Of a stretch of DNA of 64,000 bases, positions 40,296 through 49,441 are shown piece by piece. The DNA is from Enterobacter cloacae subsp. cloacae ATCC 13047. GTDB taxonomy: Bacteria > Pseudomonadota > Gammaproteobacteria > Enterobacterales > Enterobacteriaceae. Numbering within the stretch: position 1 is the first letter of the stretch; each line of letters starts with the position of its first letter. The notes under the pieces are model-generated. The model made no database searches. It was not told the DNA's origin and saw only the letters and a list, made by a program, of their open reading frames with translations. Location: positions 372,001 to 436,000 of the forward strand of contig NC_014121.1 in assembly GCF_000025565.1 (NCBI RefSeq). Direction: 5' to 3'. The position numbers were made by a program, and so were the translations under genes.

Positions 40296-41129
40296 TCAGT
40301 TAGTAACGTCGGAATCTTCATTCTCAGAATGACCCTTTCTCCAGCCCGCTGCAAATTCAGACGGTGTCTGATAATTCAGCGTGGAGTGCGGGCGGCATTC
40401 GTTATAATCCTGCCGCCAGTCATTAATAATTTTCCTGGCATGAACGATATCGCTGAACCAGTGCTCATTCAAACATTCATCGCGAAATCGTCCGTTAAAG
40501 CTCTCAATAAATCCGTTCTGCGTTGGCTTGCCCGGCTGGATTAAGCGCAACTCAACACCATGCTCAAAGGCCCATTGATCCAGTGCACGGCAAGTGAACT
40601 CCGGCCCCTGGTCAGTTCTTATCGTCGCCGGATAGCCTCGAAACAGTGCAATGCTGTCCAGAATACGCGTGACCTGAACGCCTGAAATCCCAAAGGCAAC
40701 AGTGACCGTCAGGCATTCCTTTGTGAAATCATCGACGCAGGTAAGACACTTGATCCTGCGACCGGTGGAAAGTGCGTCCATGACGAAATCCATCGACCAG
40801 GTCAGATTGGGCGCCGCCGGACGGAGCAGCGGCAGACGTTCTGTTGCCAGCCCTTTACGACGTCTTCTGCGTTTTACGCCCAGGCCACTGAGGTGATAAA
40901 GCCGGTACACGCGCTTATGATTAACATGAAGCCCTTCACGGCGCAGCAACTGCCAAATACGACGGTAGCCAAAACGCCTGCGCTCCAGTGCCAGCTCAGT
41001 GATGCGCCCTGATAAATGCGCATCAGCAGCCGGACGGTGAGCCTCATAGCGGCAGGTCGACAGGGATAAACCTGTAAGCCTGCAGGCACGACGTTGCGAC
41101 AGACCGGTCGCATCACACATCAACATCAC
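40296..41129 (-). CDS. IS3-family (IS407-group-like) transposase OrfB
   Basis: 277 aa with the DDE core: Asp in [12 protein letters not shown], Asp in [15 protein letters not shown] and Glu in [21 protein letters not shown]. An arginine-rich segment (VKRRRRRKG) precedes it. It is normally expressed as an OrfAB fusion by frameshifting. No damage was seen. Confidence 0.9.
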   Translation of the reverse strand: MMLMCDATGLSQRRACRLTGLSLSTCRYEAHRPAADAHLSGRITELALERRRFGYRRIWQLLRREGLHVNHKRVYRLYHLSGLGVKRRRRRKGLATERLPLLRPAAPNLTWSMDFVMDALSTGRRIKCLTCVDDFTKECLTVTVAFGISGVQVTRILDSIALFRGYPATIRTDQGPEFTCRALDQWAFEHGVELRLIQPGKPTQNGFIESFNGRFRDECLNEHWFSDIVHARKIINDWRQDYNECRPHSTLNYQTPSEFAAGWRKGHSENEDSDVTN

Positions 41130-41152
41130 GGCTTCCCGCTTCTGGTCTGTCG

Positions 41153-41416
41153 TCAGTACTTTCGCCCAAGAGCCACCTGAAGCGCCTCTTTATCCAGCAT
41201 GGCTTCGGCAAGCAGCTTCTTGAGTCTGGCGTTCTCTTCCTCAAGCGACTTCAGGCGCTTAACTTCAGGCACCTCCATACTGCCATACTTCTTACGCCAG
41301 GTGTAAAACGTGGCATCGGAAATGGCATGCTTGCGGCAGAGTTCACGGGCGGGTACCCCAGCTTCGGCTTCGCGGAGAATACTGATGATCTGTTCGTCGG
41401 AAAAACGCTTCTTCAT
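41153..41416 (-). CDS. IS3-family (IS407-group-like) transposase OrfA
   Basis: 87 aa starting [20 protein letters not shown], with the helix-turn-helix ([23 protein letters not shown]) and the coiled coil ([21 protein letters not shown]) that are typical of IS407/IS2-related OrfA. Confidence 0.9.
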   Translation of the reverse strand: MKKRFSDEQIISILREAEAGVPARELCRKHAISDATFYTWRKKYGSMEVPEVKRLKSLEEENARLKKLLAEAMLDKEALQVALGRKY

Positions 41417-41465
41417 GGGGATGTCCTCATGTGGCTTATGAAGACATTACTAACATCGGGGTGTA

Positions 41466-42662
41466 CTAATCAACGGGGAGCAGGTCAGGTAGCTGAGCTG
41501 TTATCCTTTCCGCCAGAAGTTGGCTGGTGTTTTGTAAGCGCTGAGGATGAAGGTGCGCATACCGTTGTGAAGACTGACTGCTGCGGTGCCCCAGTTGAGC
41601 CTGAACGTCATACAGTGTTCCGCCGTAGGACACGATGAGGGCGGCAACCGAATGGCGGCAGGTATGAATACACACTTCCTTGTCGAAAATTCCCGCCCGA
41701 CGCACGATACGCTGAAAGGCTTTAACCGGGTTACTCAGCGGCATTCCCTGTTTTTTACCAATAAACAACCACGGATTTCCCCGCTGCGTTGGCAGCGTTC
41801 TGATTACGTCCATCGCCAGTGAGTTAAGGTGAACAATCCGTCCATAGCCATTCTTGGTTTCAGGGAGCCACAGGGTGCGTTTAACCGGGTCAACATGCTC
41901 CCACTTAGCCAGACGCAGCTCATCACGACGAAGGCCGGTCAGTAACAACAGTTTGACATAGCGGGCCGCGACGGGGCTGGTATCGTTATCGGCGGAGAGA
42001 AAAATACGACGAATTTCGTCCTCGGTGAAATAGCGCTGTCGGGCGTTGTTCTCCCTGAGAAGCTGTACCACCCTTGCCGGATGAACAGAGGTCATGCTTT
42101 GCCTTCCGGCCCATGTAAAGACGGCTTTAATGAGTACGATGACACGGTTACAGGTAGCCGCTGACAGGGAAGTACTTAACGTCTGCTGAAGGCGCAGAAT
42201 GCTCGCTGGTGTGATATCGCTCAGCAGCCTCTGACCAATGGCTGGACGGATATGATCGCGGTAGCGCTGAACATCCTTTCCCCAACTGCGTTTAGCGGAT
42301 TTTGCCCATGGCAGATAATGCTGATTAAAGAGTTCATCGAACGTCAGCTCCATTCTCTTGTTTTCACGCTCCTGCTTAGGGTCAGTGCCGGTGGCAAGGG
42401 AACGTTTGTGTTCTATGGCAATCTGACGAGCAAGATTGACGTCCACTTCAGGCCAGTGACCAATGGCGATGGCGCGTTTTCGTCCATGATAAAGGTAGCG
42501 TAGCAAAAACTTTTTACGACCTTCTCTTCTGCTGACCAGACACTTGAGGCCGGAAATCTCGGTGTCGCTGTATTCGGCATCGGTACTGCGTGCATCGGAT
42601 GTGTTAGGGGGCAGGGATTTAATGAGCTGATTAGTAAAACGGAAGCGTTTCGGGCTGGACAT
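41466..42662 (-). CDS. P4-type tyrosine integrase with IS-derived C-terminus
   Basis: 398 aa. An N-terminal DUF4102-like arm-binding domain (RKKFLLRYLYHGRKRAIAIGHWPEVDVNLARQ) precedes the core-binding domain and catalytic domain. The active residues are Arg in LTGLRRDELRLAKW, His-x-x-Arg in HTCRHSVAALIV and Tyr in QSSQRYAHLHP. P4-family integrases recombine into tRNA 3' ends, which fits the tRNA-Phe repeats on either side. The IS407-like element ends at 41487, so about the last seven codons come from the IS. The catalytic core is intact, and activity may survive. Confidence 0.88.
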   Translation of the reverse strand: MSSPKRFRFTNQLIKSLPPNTSDARSTDAEYSDTEISGLKCLVSRREGRKKFLLRYLYHGRKRAIAIGHWPEVDVNLARQIAIEHKRSLATGTDPKQERENKRMELTFDELFNQHYLPWAKSAKRSWGKDVQRYRDHIRPAIGQRLLSDITPASILRLQQTLSTSLSAATCNRVIVLIKAVFTWAGRQSMTSVHPARVVQLLRENNARQRYFTEDEIRRIFLSADNDTSPVAARYVKLLLLTGLRRDELRLAKWEHVDPVKRTLWLPETKNGYGRIVHLNSLAMDVIRTLPTQRGNPWLFIGKKQGMPLSNPVKAFQRIVRRAGIFDKEVCIHTCRHSVAALIVSYGGTLYDVQAQLGHRSSQSSQRYAHLHPQRLQNTSQLLAERITAQLPDLLPVD

Positions 42663-43008
42663 ATAACCTCCTGTGACTGGTTTAAAGAACGTCAGGGTTG
42701 ACCCATCCCCGGCACGGCGCTGTTAATGGCTGAGTTGATTTTCTGGTGTGGCGAAGGGAATGCTGGTGCCACATGGGATGAATGAAGATGGGAGATGCAG
42801 AGAGAGCAGGCTTTACGGTCTGCTTCTGGTCTTAAGGAGAAAAATTGCCGTTGGGGAAAAGTTCACAGAAATAATATGTGTTTCAGTCGGATATAATTAC
42901 ATGTGATAAGGGCAAAGAGCGTGCTTTGCTAAAATTTGACATGTTGAAGTCCACTCTTTTTAACGATGTCGTTATGGACGACATGGCGAGTCTTGCTTAG
43001 ATAATTAA
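42663..43008. other. Gap upstream of the integrase gene
   Basis: About 350 bp without a gene. The integrase promoter should be here (leftward). The right part is AT-rich (ATAATATGTGTTTCAGTCGG); I could not assign hexamers. Confidence 0.45.
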
Positions 43009-43596
43009 TCAAAATACTGTGACTTTGGACCCACGTTTACCACATTTCGAGCACTTGAGCCGAGTTTTAAGGTCTTCTAGAGTTACTCCCATTGCAACAT
43101 ACTGCTTAAGGTCGTTCAAAGTAAGGATTGTGGGGAGACGACAAAAAAATCCAGAGGCGCAACATACCAGCATCTCCGAGCCGTTTTTTAACCAGTCCTC
43201 AAGATTATCGTGCGATCTCGTTAGTCGTTCGATATCCGCTCTCCACTGCTGGATTTCATTACCGTTCCAGTCGATATTTAGCTCGATTTGTTTGGCAACG
43301 AACCGGTGTTTACCTCTGTTAACTGTGGGTTCATAGTCCTTACGTTGATCTTTGATGAGATCAGCCTCATAGAGGAAATCATCGTTTTTGTTGTCGGTAT
43401 AATCAAAAATTACCTTAATTAAATCAATATCAACGTTTTGTTTTTTGATGAATAAACCCTGTGTTCCGCTTCCGTTCAAGTCCCGGCTAAAGTTAATGTT
43501 GAGATGGCGGCGGAGTGAGAAGAAATAGCTGTGGCCGTGCATAGCCAATGCAAGTCTGGCTATGTCATTGCAGTTGTAGGGTGTATGTGTATCCAT
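43009..43596 (-). CDS. Hypothetical protein with C-terminal zinc-ribbon-like motif
   Basis: 195 aa, not recognised. No signal peptide or membrane segment. The last 25 residues (LEDLKTRLKCSKCGKRGSKV) contain a single CxxC zinc-knuckle-like motif; an isolated CC pair (MLVCCASGFFC) lies around residue 150. The N-terminal start MDTHTPYNCNDIARLALA looks natural. The gene is alone between the integrase and the right att copy, so it is a cargo gene of the island. Confidence 0.65.
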   Translation of the reverse strand: MDTHTPYNCNDIARLALAMHGHSYFFSLRRHLNINFSRDLNGSGTQGLFIKKQNVDIDLIKVIFDYTDNKNDDFLYEADLIKDQRKDYEPTVNRGKHRFVAKQIELNIDWNGNEIQQWRADIERLTRSHDNLEDWLKNGSEMLVCCASGFFCRLPTILTLNDLKQYVAMGVTLEDLKTRLKCSKCGKRGSKVTVF

Positions 43597-44310
43597 GATG
43601 TTACCTTTAATTCATATTCGGTCGAGAGCGCCAGGAAACTATCCTAATATACCTTTTTTCTACACCAGTATTTGGATCAATTTTCATCCCTTTGGCCTGC
43701 TTCTTGTTGATTAACTCTCAGCGATGTTTGAAATAGGCCATCAGTGGTCAGAATCATTTTTTACTTCCACTTTTTGCTCAGATTTGACCCTAAGGTCTAA
43801 GTTCCAATACGTTTCGCTCAATTACTATCACCCCTGATAAATTATTCTATGATGACGTGGAGGGCGGGAGATTCAGGCAATGTTAAGAAATGAAAGGTTT
43901 AAATGCGAATATTACAGGTGGAGGAGATGGTGGATACCCCCGACTGACAAGGGGAGTTGATGGCGCTGAGTTCACCCCCTTGCCTGAAGAGGAGTCTCCC
44001 CGGTCTTCCCCCGGGGGTGATGGCAGGTAATCTGTTGTTAAATAAAGTAAATTATGAAATCCCCCATTTCCCCCGTATTCTCTGCTTCATTATGAATAAT
44101 CTTAGAGAAAGGAACCGTAAAGGACCGTAGAAAGACCGTAGCTGTGAGGTGAGGGAAGGCACATCAGAGGGTGTTGAGGTGTCTAAAAGTAACGAACATC
44201 TGCGAAAATGGCGAGAAATCCAGCAAACAAATAACGTGTTGCAACGACCAGAAATCTACCGTAGCCAGAAAAGGAAAAAGCCCCGCTTTGCAGCGAGGCC
44301 CTATGAATAT
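43597..44310. other. Non-coding right end of the island
   Basis: About 710 bp with no supportable gene. A hairpin GCCCCGCT-TTGC-AGCGAGGC (44280-44299) lies just left of the att copy, in the same place relative to the tRNA fragment as the terminator at 35602. It probably acts as the minus-strand terminator carried by the element end. Confidence 0.5.
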
Positions 44311-44359
44311 TGGTGCCCGGACTCGGAATCGAACCAAGGACACGGGGATTTTCAATCCC
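44311..44359 (-). repeat. tRNA-Phe 3'-end direct repeat (island/ICE junction)
   Basis: Identical over 49 bp to 35634-35682. The matching 5' half of the tRNA is again missing (CGTGTTTTTGG follows). It therefore separates the small island on the left from the ICE on the right. The functional tRNA-Phe must be at the distal end of the ICE, beyond the window. Confidence 0.88.
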
Positions 44360-44425
44360 CGTGTTTTTGGAAAGCAGTGAAGTGAGCAATCGTTCTCATC
44401 TGAATAATGTTATTCAGGTGACGAA

Positions 44426-45310
44426 ATGCATTCAAAAACGAAAGTTGTACCCGTAGTTTCTACCAAAGGTGGCGAGGGGAAATCAACCCAGGCCGCTAAT
44501 CTCGGTGGTTTTCTCGCCGATGCAGGCATAAAAACCCTTATTATTGACGGCGACCATGCTCAGCCTACCGCCAGCAGTATCTACCCGTTAGCATATGAAG
44601 CACCCTGCGGCCTATACGAACTGCTCATGCAGACCGTAGACCTATCAAAAGCTGAAAATATTATTTCCCGCACCACGATCGATAACCTTGATGTCATCGT
44701 CTCCAATGACCCTCGAAACCTTTTACCTACCTATATGCTCAATGTTCCTGACGGACGCGTGCGTCTTCGTAATGCACTGTCAAATCAGGTTTTCAGTCAG
44801 TATGACGTCATTTTGATTGATTCACAGGGTTCACGTTCAGTGATGTCCGAACTGATTATTCTGGCCGCTACCGGCGAAATGATTGGGATGGTTAAACCTG
44901 TTCTGCCGGATGTTCGTGAATTTATGCGTGGAACTGTAGCTCTGATGGAAGAACTGATCCCGTATATGGCTTTTGGTATCAGTCTCCCACGCATACATAT
45001 GCTGGTTAATTGTATGGATTATACGCTGCTCGCGAAAACCACAGTTGAACAGGCCGAAAACATCATAGTAAGCGGCGATTACAGTCAGCATGCAGATAAG
45101 ATCGTCATCGATATGCTCCAGACCCGCATTTATGACCTGGACGTTTATAAGCAGGGGCATGCAGCAGGTCAGCCAGTGCACCGCCTTGAGAAGAAAACCA
45201 GCCGTAAAAGCGATTCCGCATTTGATTCTATGCATGGCCTCGCCTGCGAACTGTTCCCTGAATGGGTAAGCCTTTTCGATACGCTGGCAAAGGGAGGTGA
45301 GCGTGTCTGA
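44426..45310 (+). CDS. parA: ParA-family partition ATPase of the ICE
   Basis: 294 aa. The deviant Walker A motif STKGGEGKST (residues 12-21) and IIDGDHAQPTASS, VILIDSQGS define a ParA/MinD-family ATPase. ParA is the usual gene next to the att site opposite the integrase in SPI-7/PAPI-1-type ICEs; the homologue Soj stabilises the excised circle in PAPI-1. It overlaps the helicase gene by 14 nt and heads a long rightward operon. Confidence 0.9.
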   Translation: MHSKTKVVPVVSTKGGEGKSTQAANLGGFLADAGIKTLIIDGDHAQPTASSIYPLAYEAPCGLYELLMQTVDLSKAENIISRTTIDNLDVIVSNDPRNLLPTYMLNVPDGRVRLRNALSNQVFSQYDVILIDSQGSRSVMSELIILAATGEMIGMVKPVLPDVREFMRGTVALMEELIPYMAFGISLPRIHMLVNCMDYTLLAKTTVEQAENIIVSGDYSQHADKIVIDMLQTRIYDLDVYKQGHAAGQPVHRLEKKTSRKSDSAFDSMHGLACELFPEWVSLFDTLAKGGERV

Positions 45311-46667
45311 CGATCGCAGAAATATACCGGGGATTTATTCCCCTGATGCTGAACAGTCTGTCATCGGGGGTCTTATGCTGGATAACGACCGCTGGGATGA
45401 AGTGGCACTCCGTCTGAGTGCTGATGATTTTTTCCAGAAAGTCCATAAAGTTATCTATCAGGAAATGACCCGTCTGGTTGCGGCAGGAAAGCCGCTTGAC
45501 CTGATTACGCTCTCGGAGAGTATCGAAAGTCGCGGTAAAGATGCCCTTGAACAACTAGGTGGTTTTGCCTACCTGGCTGAGCTCAGTAAAAACACCCCGA
45601 GTGCGGCAAATATCGTTGCGTACTGTGACATTGTGGCCAGAACCAGCCGGGCAAGGCAACTGGCCTCCATTGGCGCTGAAATCACCGAATCAGTCAGGAC
45701 ACCTGGCACCGATATTGACAGGGTGATGGAGACCGCCGAGCAGAAAATTACCCGTCTGGCAGAGCGCGCTGAACCAGAGCAGGGCGTCACGCTGCTTGAA
45801 GGGATGGAAAGGCTGCTGCCAGAACTGGAGCGGCGATGCAATGTGCCTGACGGTATTACCGGTACGCCAACAGGTTTTGAAGAACTTGATGCCATGACCA
45901 GTGGTCTCCAGGCGGGTGACCTGGTACTTATTGCGGCTCGTCCCTCGATGGGGAAAACAGCGCTTCTCATTAGCCTGCTACTGAACTCATTGATGAAAAA
46001 ATCCGGCTCAAAGGGGCAGCTTTACAGTATGGAGCAACCCACCGAACAGATCCTGATGCGTATGCTCGCGTCGCTTGGCAGTATTGACCTCACGCATCTT
46101 AAAAGCGGGCTGATGGATGATGAGGACTGGGCTCGTGCAACAGACGCGTCGGCATTGCTGATGGGTGATCTCAACGACAGTCTCATCATTGATGATACCG
46201 GCTCACTGACGCCGGCGATGCTGCGTATCCGCGCCCGGCGCAATGCCCGCCGCTACGGTCACCCGTCGATTATCGGGCTCGATTACCTGCAACTGATGCG
46301 GTGCCCGGATCAGGAAAACCGCACGCAGGAAATTGCGGAAATCTCCAGGTCACTAAAAGCGCTGGCCAAAGAGATGATGTGTCCGGTGGTGGCACTGTCA
46401 CAGCTGAACCGCCAGCTTGAAAGCCGCGCGGATAAGCGCCCCAACAACGGTGATTTACGTGATTCCGGTGCCCTGGAGCAGGACGCTGACGTCATCGTCT
46501 TTATTTATCGCGATGAGGTCTATCACGAAAACACCGAGGATAAAGGGATTGCTGAAATCATTATCAGTAAACAGCGCCAGGGACCCACGGGGACGATCCG
46601 CCTGCAGTATGAAGGTCGTTTTACCCGTTTTTCTGACGTCGCGGGCCGACCGGGGAGGAGCGCATGA
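45297..46667 (+). CDS. dnaB: DnaB-like replicative helicase of the ICE
   Basis: 456 aa. The N-terminal DnaB domain (SPDAEQSVIGGLMLDNDRWDEV) and linker precede the RecA-like core: Walker A AARPSMGKTA (about residues 218-227), Walker B IIGLDYLQLM, and SQLNRQLESRADKRPNNGDLRDSGALEQDAD, the DnaB signature. A GTG start at 45297 or a second GTG at 45303 are both possible. It is probably the helicase for replication of the circular ICE. The stop overlaps the ParB start (ATGA). Confidence 0.92.
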   Translation: MSVSDDRRNIPGIYSPDAEQSVIGGLMLDNDRWDEVALRLSADDFFQKVHKVIYQEMTRLVAAGKPLDLITLSESIESRGKDALEQLGGFAYLAELSKNTPSAANIVAYCDIVARTSRARQLASIGAEITESVRTPGTDIDRVMETAEQKITRLAERAEPEQGVTLLEGMERLLPELERRCNVPDGITGTPTGFEELDAMTSGLQAGDLVLIAARPSMGKTALLISLLLNSLMKKSGSKGQLYSMEQPTEQILMRMLASLGSIDLTHLKSGLMDDEDWARATDASALLMGDLNDSLIIDDTGSLTPAMLRIRARRNARRYGHPSIIGLDYLQLMRCPDQENRTQEIAEISRSLKALAKEMMCPVVALSQLNRQLESRADKRPNNGDLRDSGALEQDADVIVFIYRDEVYHENTEDKGIAEIIISKQRQGPTGTIRLQYEGRFTRFSDVAGRPGRSA

Positions 46668-48370
46668 GCAACGTCCGTAATCTTAATCTTGGCGCGGCCA
46701 TGCTGCAGCGCGGCAAAACCCCGGCTCAGGGTGATGCGGTTCCCGCCGCAGTCCCCCTGCCAGTCAGCGAGATGGCAATGGTCCTCACTCTTGACCAACT
46801 GCGCCCTAATCCGGACAACCCCCGCAAGAGCCGTAACCCACATTTCGATGAAATCAAGGCTTCCATCAGGGCCTGTGGGTTGGTCCAGGTACCGAAAGTG
46901 ACACGCGATCCGGACGGCGAAGACGTTTACATTTTCAGCGACGGGGGTAACACCCGGTATCAGATCCTCTGCGAACTGTGGCAGGAGACTGGTGATGAGC
47001 GTTTCTATCGCGTTCACACTATTTTTAAACCCTGGCCAGGACGGTTGAAATGTCTGGTCGGGCACCTGGCAGAAAACGAAGTCAGAGGAGACCTGAGTTA
47101 CATAGATAAAGCGTTTGGTGTACACAGTGCCAGAGCCATTCAGGAAGAGCTGATGGGACGTCCAGTGACTCTGCGAGAACTATCCGATCTTTTAAACCTT
47201 GAAGGCTATCCTATTGACTATTCAACCATCAGTAGGATGGAGGATACCATAAAATATCTCTGGCCCTGCATCCCGAACTTGCTCAACAGTGGTCTGGCAC
47301 GTCTGCAGGTGCTGTCACTGCTGCGCATTCGTTCCCAGGCAGGAAAGGTCTGGTCGCAGTTCGCACATGAGTCCTCCCCGCAGTGTTCGTTCGATCAGGT
47401 CTTTGAGGCGAGTTGCCAGGGGTTTGACGATCCTGACAGTTATGCATATGAGACATTCCGTGATGAGTTTATCGGTCAGCTGGTTAAGGCGCTGCCACAT
47501 CCCAGCCTGAACTATGACCGCTGGATGATTGAACTGGACCCCCGCGAGCAGAAACGCCGTGAGCAGTTTGGTGAGCCGCCTCCGCTGCCCGTACTGACGC
47601 CACCACAGGAAAAAGCGGCAGGTCGTGAACCCCCGGAGCCGCAGGTGACTGTCCTGCCTCCGGATACTGCATCTGAAACGCCGGTCACGGGACTGCGCAG
47701 CGGCACGCTGACCACACCCGGACGCCCTGAGCCGGCACCGGAACTGCCCGCAGATGCTGAATTGCCTGTGAACGCACTGATGACCGCCGGCAGTGAACCA
47801 CGTCGTGAAGTACAGAATGATCTGTTTGGCGGACGGCCGGTCATTTCTGGCGAAACGGCTGACCCTGACAGCATTTCTCTCCCTGATTTCAGCCCGGACA
47901 CACTGATGTCAGCATTTGGCGAGGAGAATGCGTCCCCGGCTGCGTCCGTCAGTTCGGTCGCCTTTGCCGCAACCGGACTTGAGCCCGTCAGTGATATCTG
48001 GCACATCCCGGCCCTCCAGGATGATATTGAGCACCTGCAGGATATGGCTTACCGGCTTGTCTTCGAGATTGCTGAGGCGATGGGCTGCGCGGACAATGTG
48101 CGGGAGGATAAAAACCCTCAGTCAGCAGGCTTTGCCGTCTCCGAAACCGGCAGCGAATTTGTCCTCTTCCTGGCGGGCCTGTCCGGCTCGCTCCCCAACA
48201 GGCAGTTCAATATGTTTATGTTCTGCCTGAATTTCTTCGGTTCTCAGTCACCGGCTGACATGGCCGTATTCGACGATATCACGGTCGTGAAAACAATGCG
48301 CCTTATCCGCGTTATCCGCCGTCTGCGTGAACTGCAGCGACTCGCTGCGAAAGGAGGGGAAAATGTCTGA
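46664..48370 (+). CDS. ParB-family partition protein of the ICE
   Basis: 568 aa. The N-terminal ParB/Srx domain has LDQLRPNPDNPRKSRNPHFDEIKASIRACGLVQVPKV and SDGGNTRYQIL. A helix-turn-helix region follows (VTLRELSDLLNLEGYPIDYSTISRMEDTI). The second half is long, proline- and acid-rich (about residues 300-430), with a conserved C-terminal globular part. This is the long ParB form typical of SPI-7-like ICEs, and partner to the ParA gene two positions upstream. Confidence 0.88.
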   Translation: MSNVRNLNLGAAMLQRGKTPAQGDAVPAAVPLPVSEMAMVLTLDQLRPNPDNPRKSRNPHFDEIKASIRACGLVQVPKVTRDPDGEDVYIFSDGGNTRYQILCELWQETGDERFYRVHTIFKPWPGRLKCLVGHLAENEVRGDLSYIDKAFGVHSARAIQEELMGRPVTLRELSDLLNLEGYPIDYSTISRMEDTIKYLWPCIPNLLNSGLARLQVLSLLRIRSQAGKVWSQFAHESSPQCSFDQVFEASCQGFDDPDSYAYETFRDEFIGQLVKALPHPSLNYDRWMIELDPREQKRREQFGEPPPLPVLTPPQEKAAGREPPEPQVTVLPPDTASETPVTGLRSGTLTTPGRPEPAPELPADAELPVNALMTAGSEPRREVQNDLFGGRPVISGETADPDSISLPDFSPDTLMSAFGEENASPAASVSSVAFAATGLEPVSDIWHIPALQDDIEHLQDMAYRLVFEIAEAMGCADNVREDKNPQSAGFAVSETGSEFVLFLAGLSGSLPNRQFNMFMFCLNFFGSQSPADMAVFDDITVVKTMRLIRVIRRLRELQRLAAKGGENV

Positions 48371-48620
48371 TGATCTGAATGATGAAATGGCCCAGGCCAG
48401 TACAGCTCTGTTCATCCAGCACGGCATCGATGCCATCCGGGCAAAGGTAAACTCTGCAACACCGTCAAAAGCGTTCTGCGAATGCTGCGGTGCGGCTATT
48501 CCGGTTGCCCGTCAGCTTGCGGTTCCGGGCGTGGAGCTCTGTGCCGGTTGCCAGGAGGTAAAAGAGATGAAAAACCGTCACCGGGCCGACGGTGGCAGGG
48601 GGATGCGCCATGTCGGATAA
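48363..48620 (+). CDS. TraR/DksA-type zinc-finger protein
   Basis: 85 aa, MSDDLNDEMAQASTALFIQHG start. It has the TraR/YbiI C4 finger FCECCGAAIPVARQLAVPGVELCAGCQE. Short TraR-like proteins bind the RNA polymerase secondary channel and mimic ppGpp-DksA, so it could adjust host transcription for the ICE. Overlaps ParB by 8 nt and the next gene by 11 nt. Confidence 0.85.
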   Translation: MSDDLNDEMAQASTALFIQHGIDAIRAKVNSATPSKAFCECCGAAIPVARQLAVPGVELCAGCQEVKEMKNRHRADGGRGMRHVG

Positions 48621-49353
48621 CGCAAAAATCACTGCCCGTATCCGGCGCCTGATGGCGCTGGGCACCCGCAACAGCAACCCGCATGAAGCCGCGCGTGCGG
48701 TGGCGCTGGCACAGCGGCTGATGCAGCGCCACGGGCTGACGCCGGACATGCTTTCCCTCAGTGATGTCAGTGAGTCAGTCTGTTTCAGCCTGACCAGTGA
48801 TGCAGAAAAGGTGCCGGCCTGGCTGAGCTCGCTGGCAACCGTGGTCTGTATGGCCACGGGCTGCCGTTGCTGGTTTGGCTGGCATGTTCATGTCAGTCCA
48901 CAGGGCGTGAGCAGCGTGCGCCGTTCACTGCACTTTTATGGATTCAGCGAACGACCGGAGGTGGCGCTCTACATCTATACCGTTCTCCAGCGGCAGTTGC
49001 GTGCCGCCACAGACGCACATATGTCCGGGTATCGCACGCGCCGCATTCTTCTGCGCACGCGCCGTCGCCGGGCAGACCAGTTCCGCGAGGGCTGGGTATC
49101 CGGCGTCTGGCAGGTGTTGCAGTCCTTTGCACCCTCGGGGGAAGAGAACGCCGTACTGCAGCGCTGGCTGGTCCGGCGTCATGCAGGCGAGCCGCTGGAA
49201 GATATGGCGGTCCGGTCTGCAGGCAAATGCCGGGGTGACAGAACGGCCCGGGTGGCCGGTTTTTTCGCAGGTCGCGATATCGACCTCCATCATGGTCTCA
49301 GTGGCGCACAGGCTTCCCGGCAGATAACGGCGGGAGGGCATGCACATGACTGA
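48610..49353 (+). CDS. DUF2786-family protein of the ICE
   Basis: 247 aa. The N-terminal about 40 residues (ITARIRRLMALGTRNSNPHEAARAVALAQRLMQRHGLT) are the DUF2786 motif. The middle is an uncharacterised domain with an arginine-rich helix (RTRRILLRTRRRRADQFREGW), which suggests nucleic-acid contact. Function unknown. Conserved at this point in SPI-7-type elements, between the partition and replication genes. Confidence 0.8.
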   Translation: MSDNAKITARIRRLMALGTRNSNPHEAARAVALAQRLMQRHGLTPDMLSLSDVSESVCFSLTSDAEKVPAWLSSLATVVCMATGCRCWFGWHVHVSPQGVSSVRRSLHFYGFSERPEVALYIYTVLQRQLRAATDAHMSGYRTRRILLRTRRRRADQFREGWVSGVWQVLQSFAPSGEENAVLQRWLVRRHAGEPLEDMAVRSAGKCRGDRTARVAGFFAGRDIDLHHGLSGAQASRQITAGGHAHD

Positions 49354-49441
49354 CGTTCTTTTATGGAGTGCCTGCCTGTCGGGCTGGCTTTTTGATGTTC
49401 TGCTCATCGCTGACCGGGCGATATCAGGAGGTGGCCTGTGA
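49346..49441 (+). CDS. Possible 31-aa membrane peptide
   Basis: ATG 49346 to TGA 49441 encodes MTDVLLWSACLSGWLFDVLL and eleven more residues. It overlaps the previous gene by 8 nt and ends in GTGA, which provides the start of the next gene. A ribosome-site-like GGGAGGG (49331-49337) lies 8 bp upstream. The tight overlaps favour a real coupling peptide, but there is no homology evidence. Confidence 0.4.
   Translation: MTDVLLWSACLSGWLFDVLLIADRAISGGGL

Larger units (their letters stand above)
40267..41487 (-). mobile_element. IS3-family (IS407-group-like) insertion sequence (1221 bp)
   Basis: Terminal repeats begin TGACCTGCCCCC (left) and TGACCTGCTCCC (right), continuing with matching GATTAG and GTTAGTAA. 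orfA and orfB are on the minus strand. Flanks TGTT and GGTA do not match, so no target duplication survives. Its right end replaces the 3' end of the adjacent integrase gene. Confidence 0.9.

Noticed and set aside
44311..44385. A complete tRNA-Phe gene at the second att copy
   Set aside because: The 5' half is missing here as well.
44149..44389. Overlapping short frames on both strands around the second att copy
   Set aside because: They read through the tRNA fragment and terminator hairpin in several frames; not coding.
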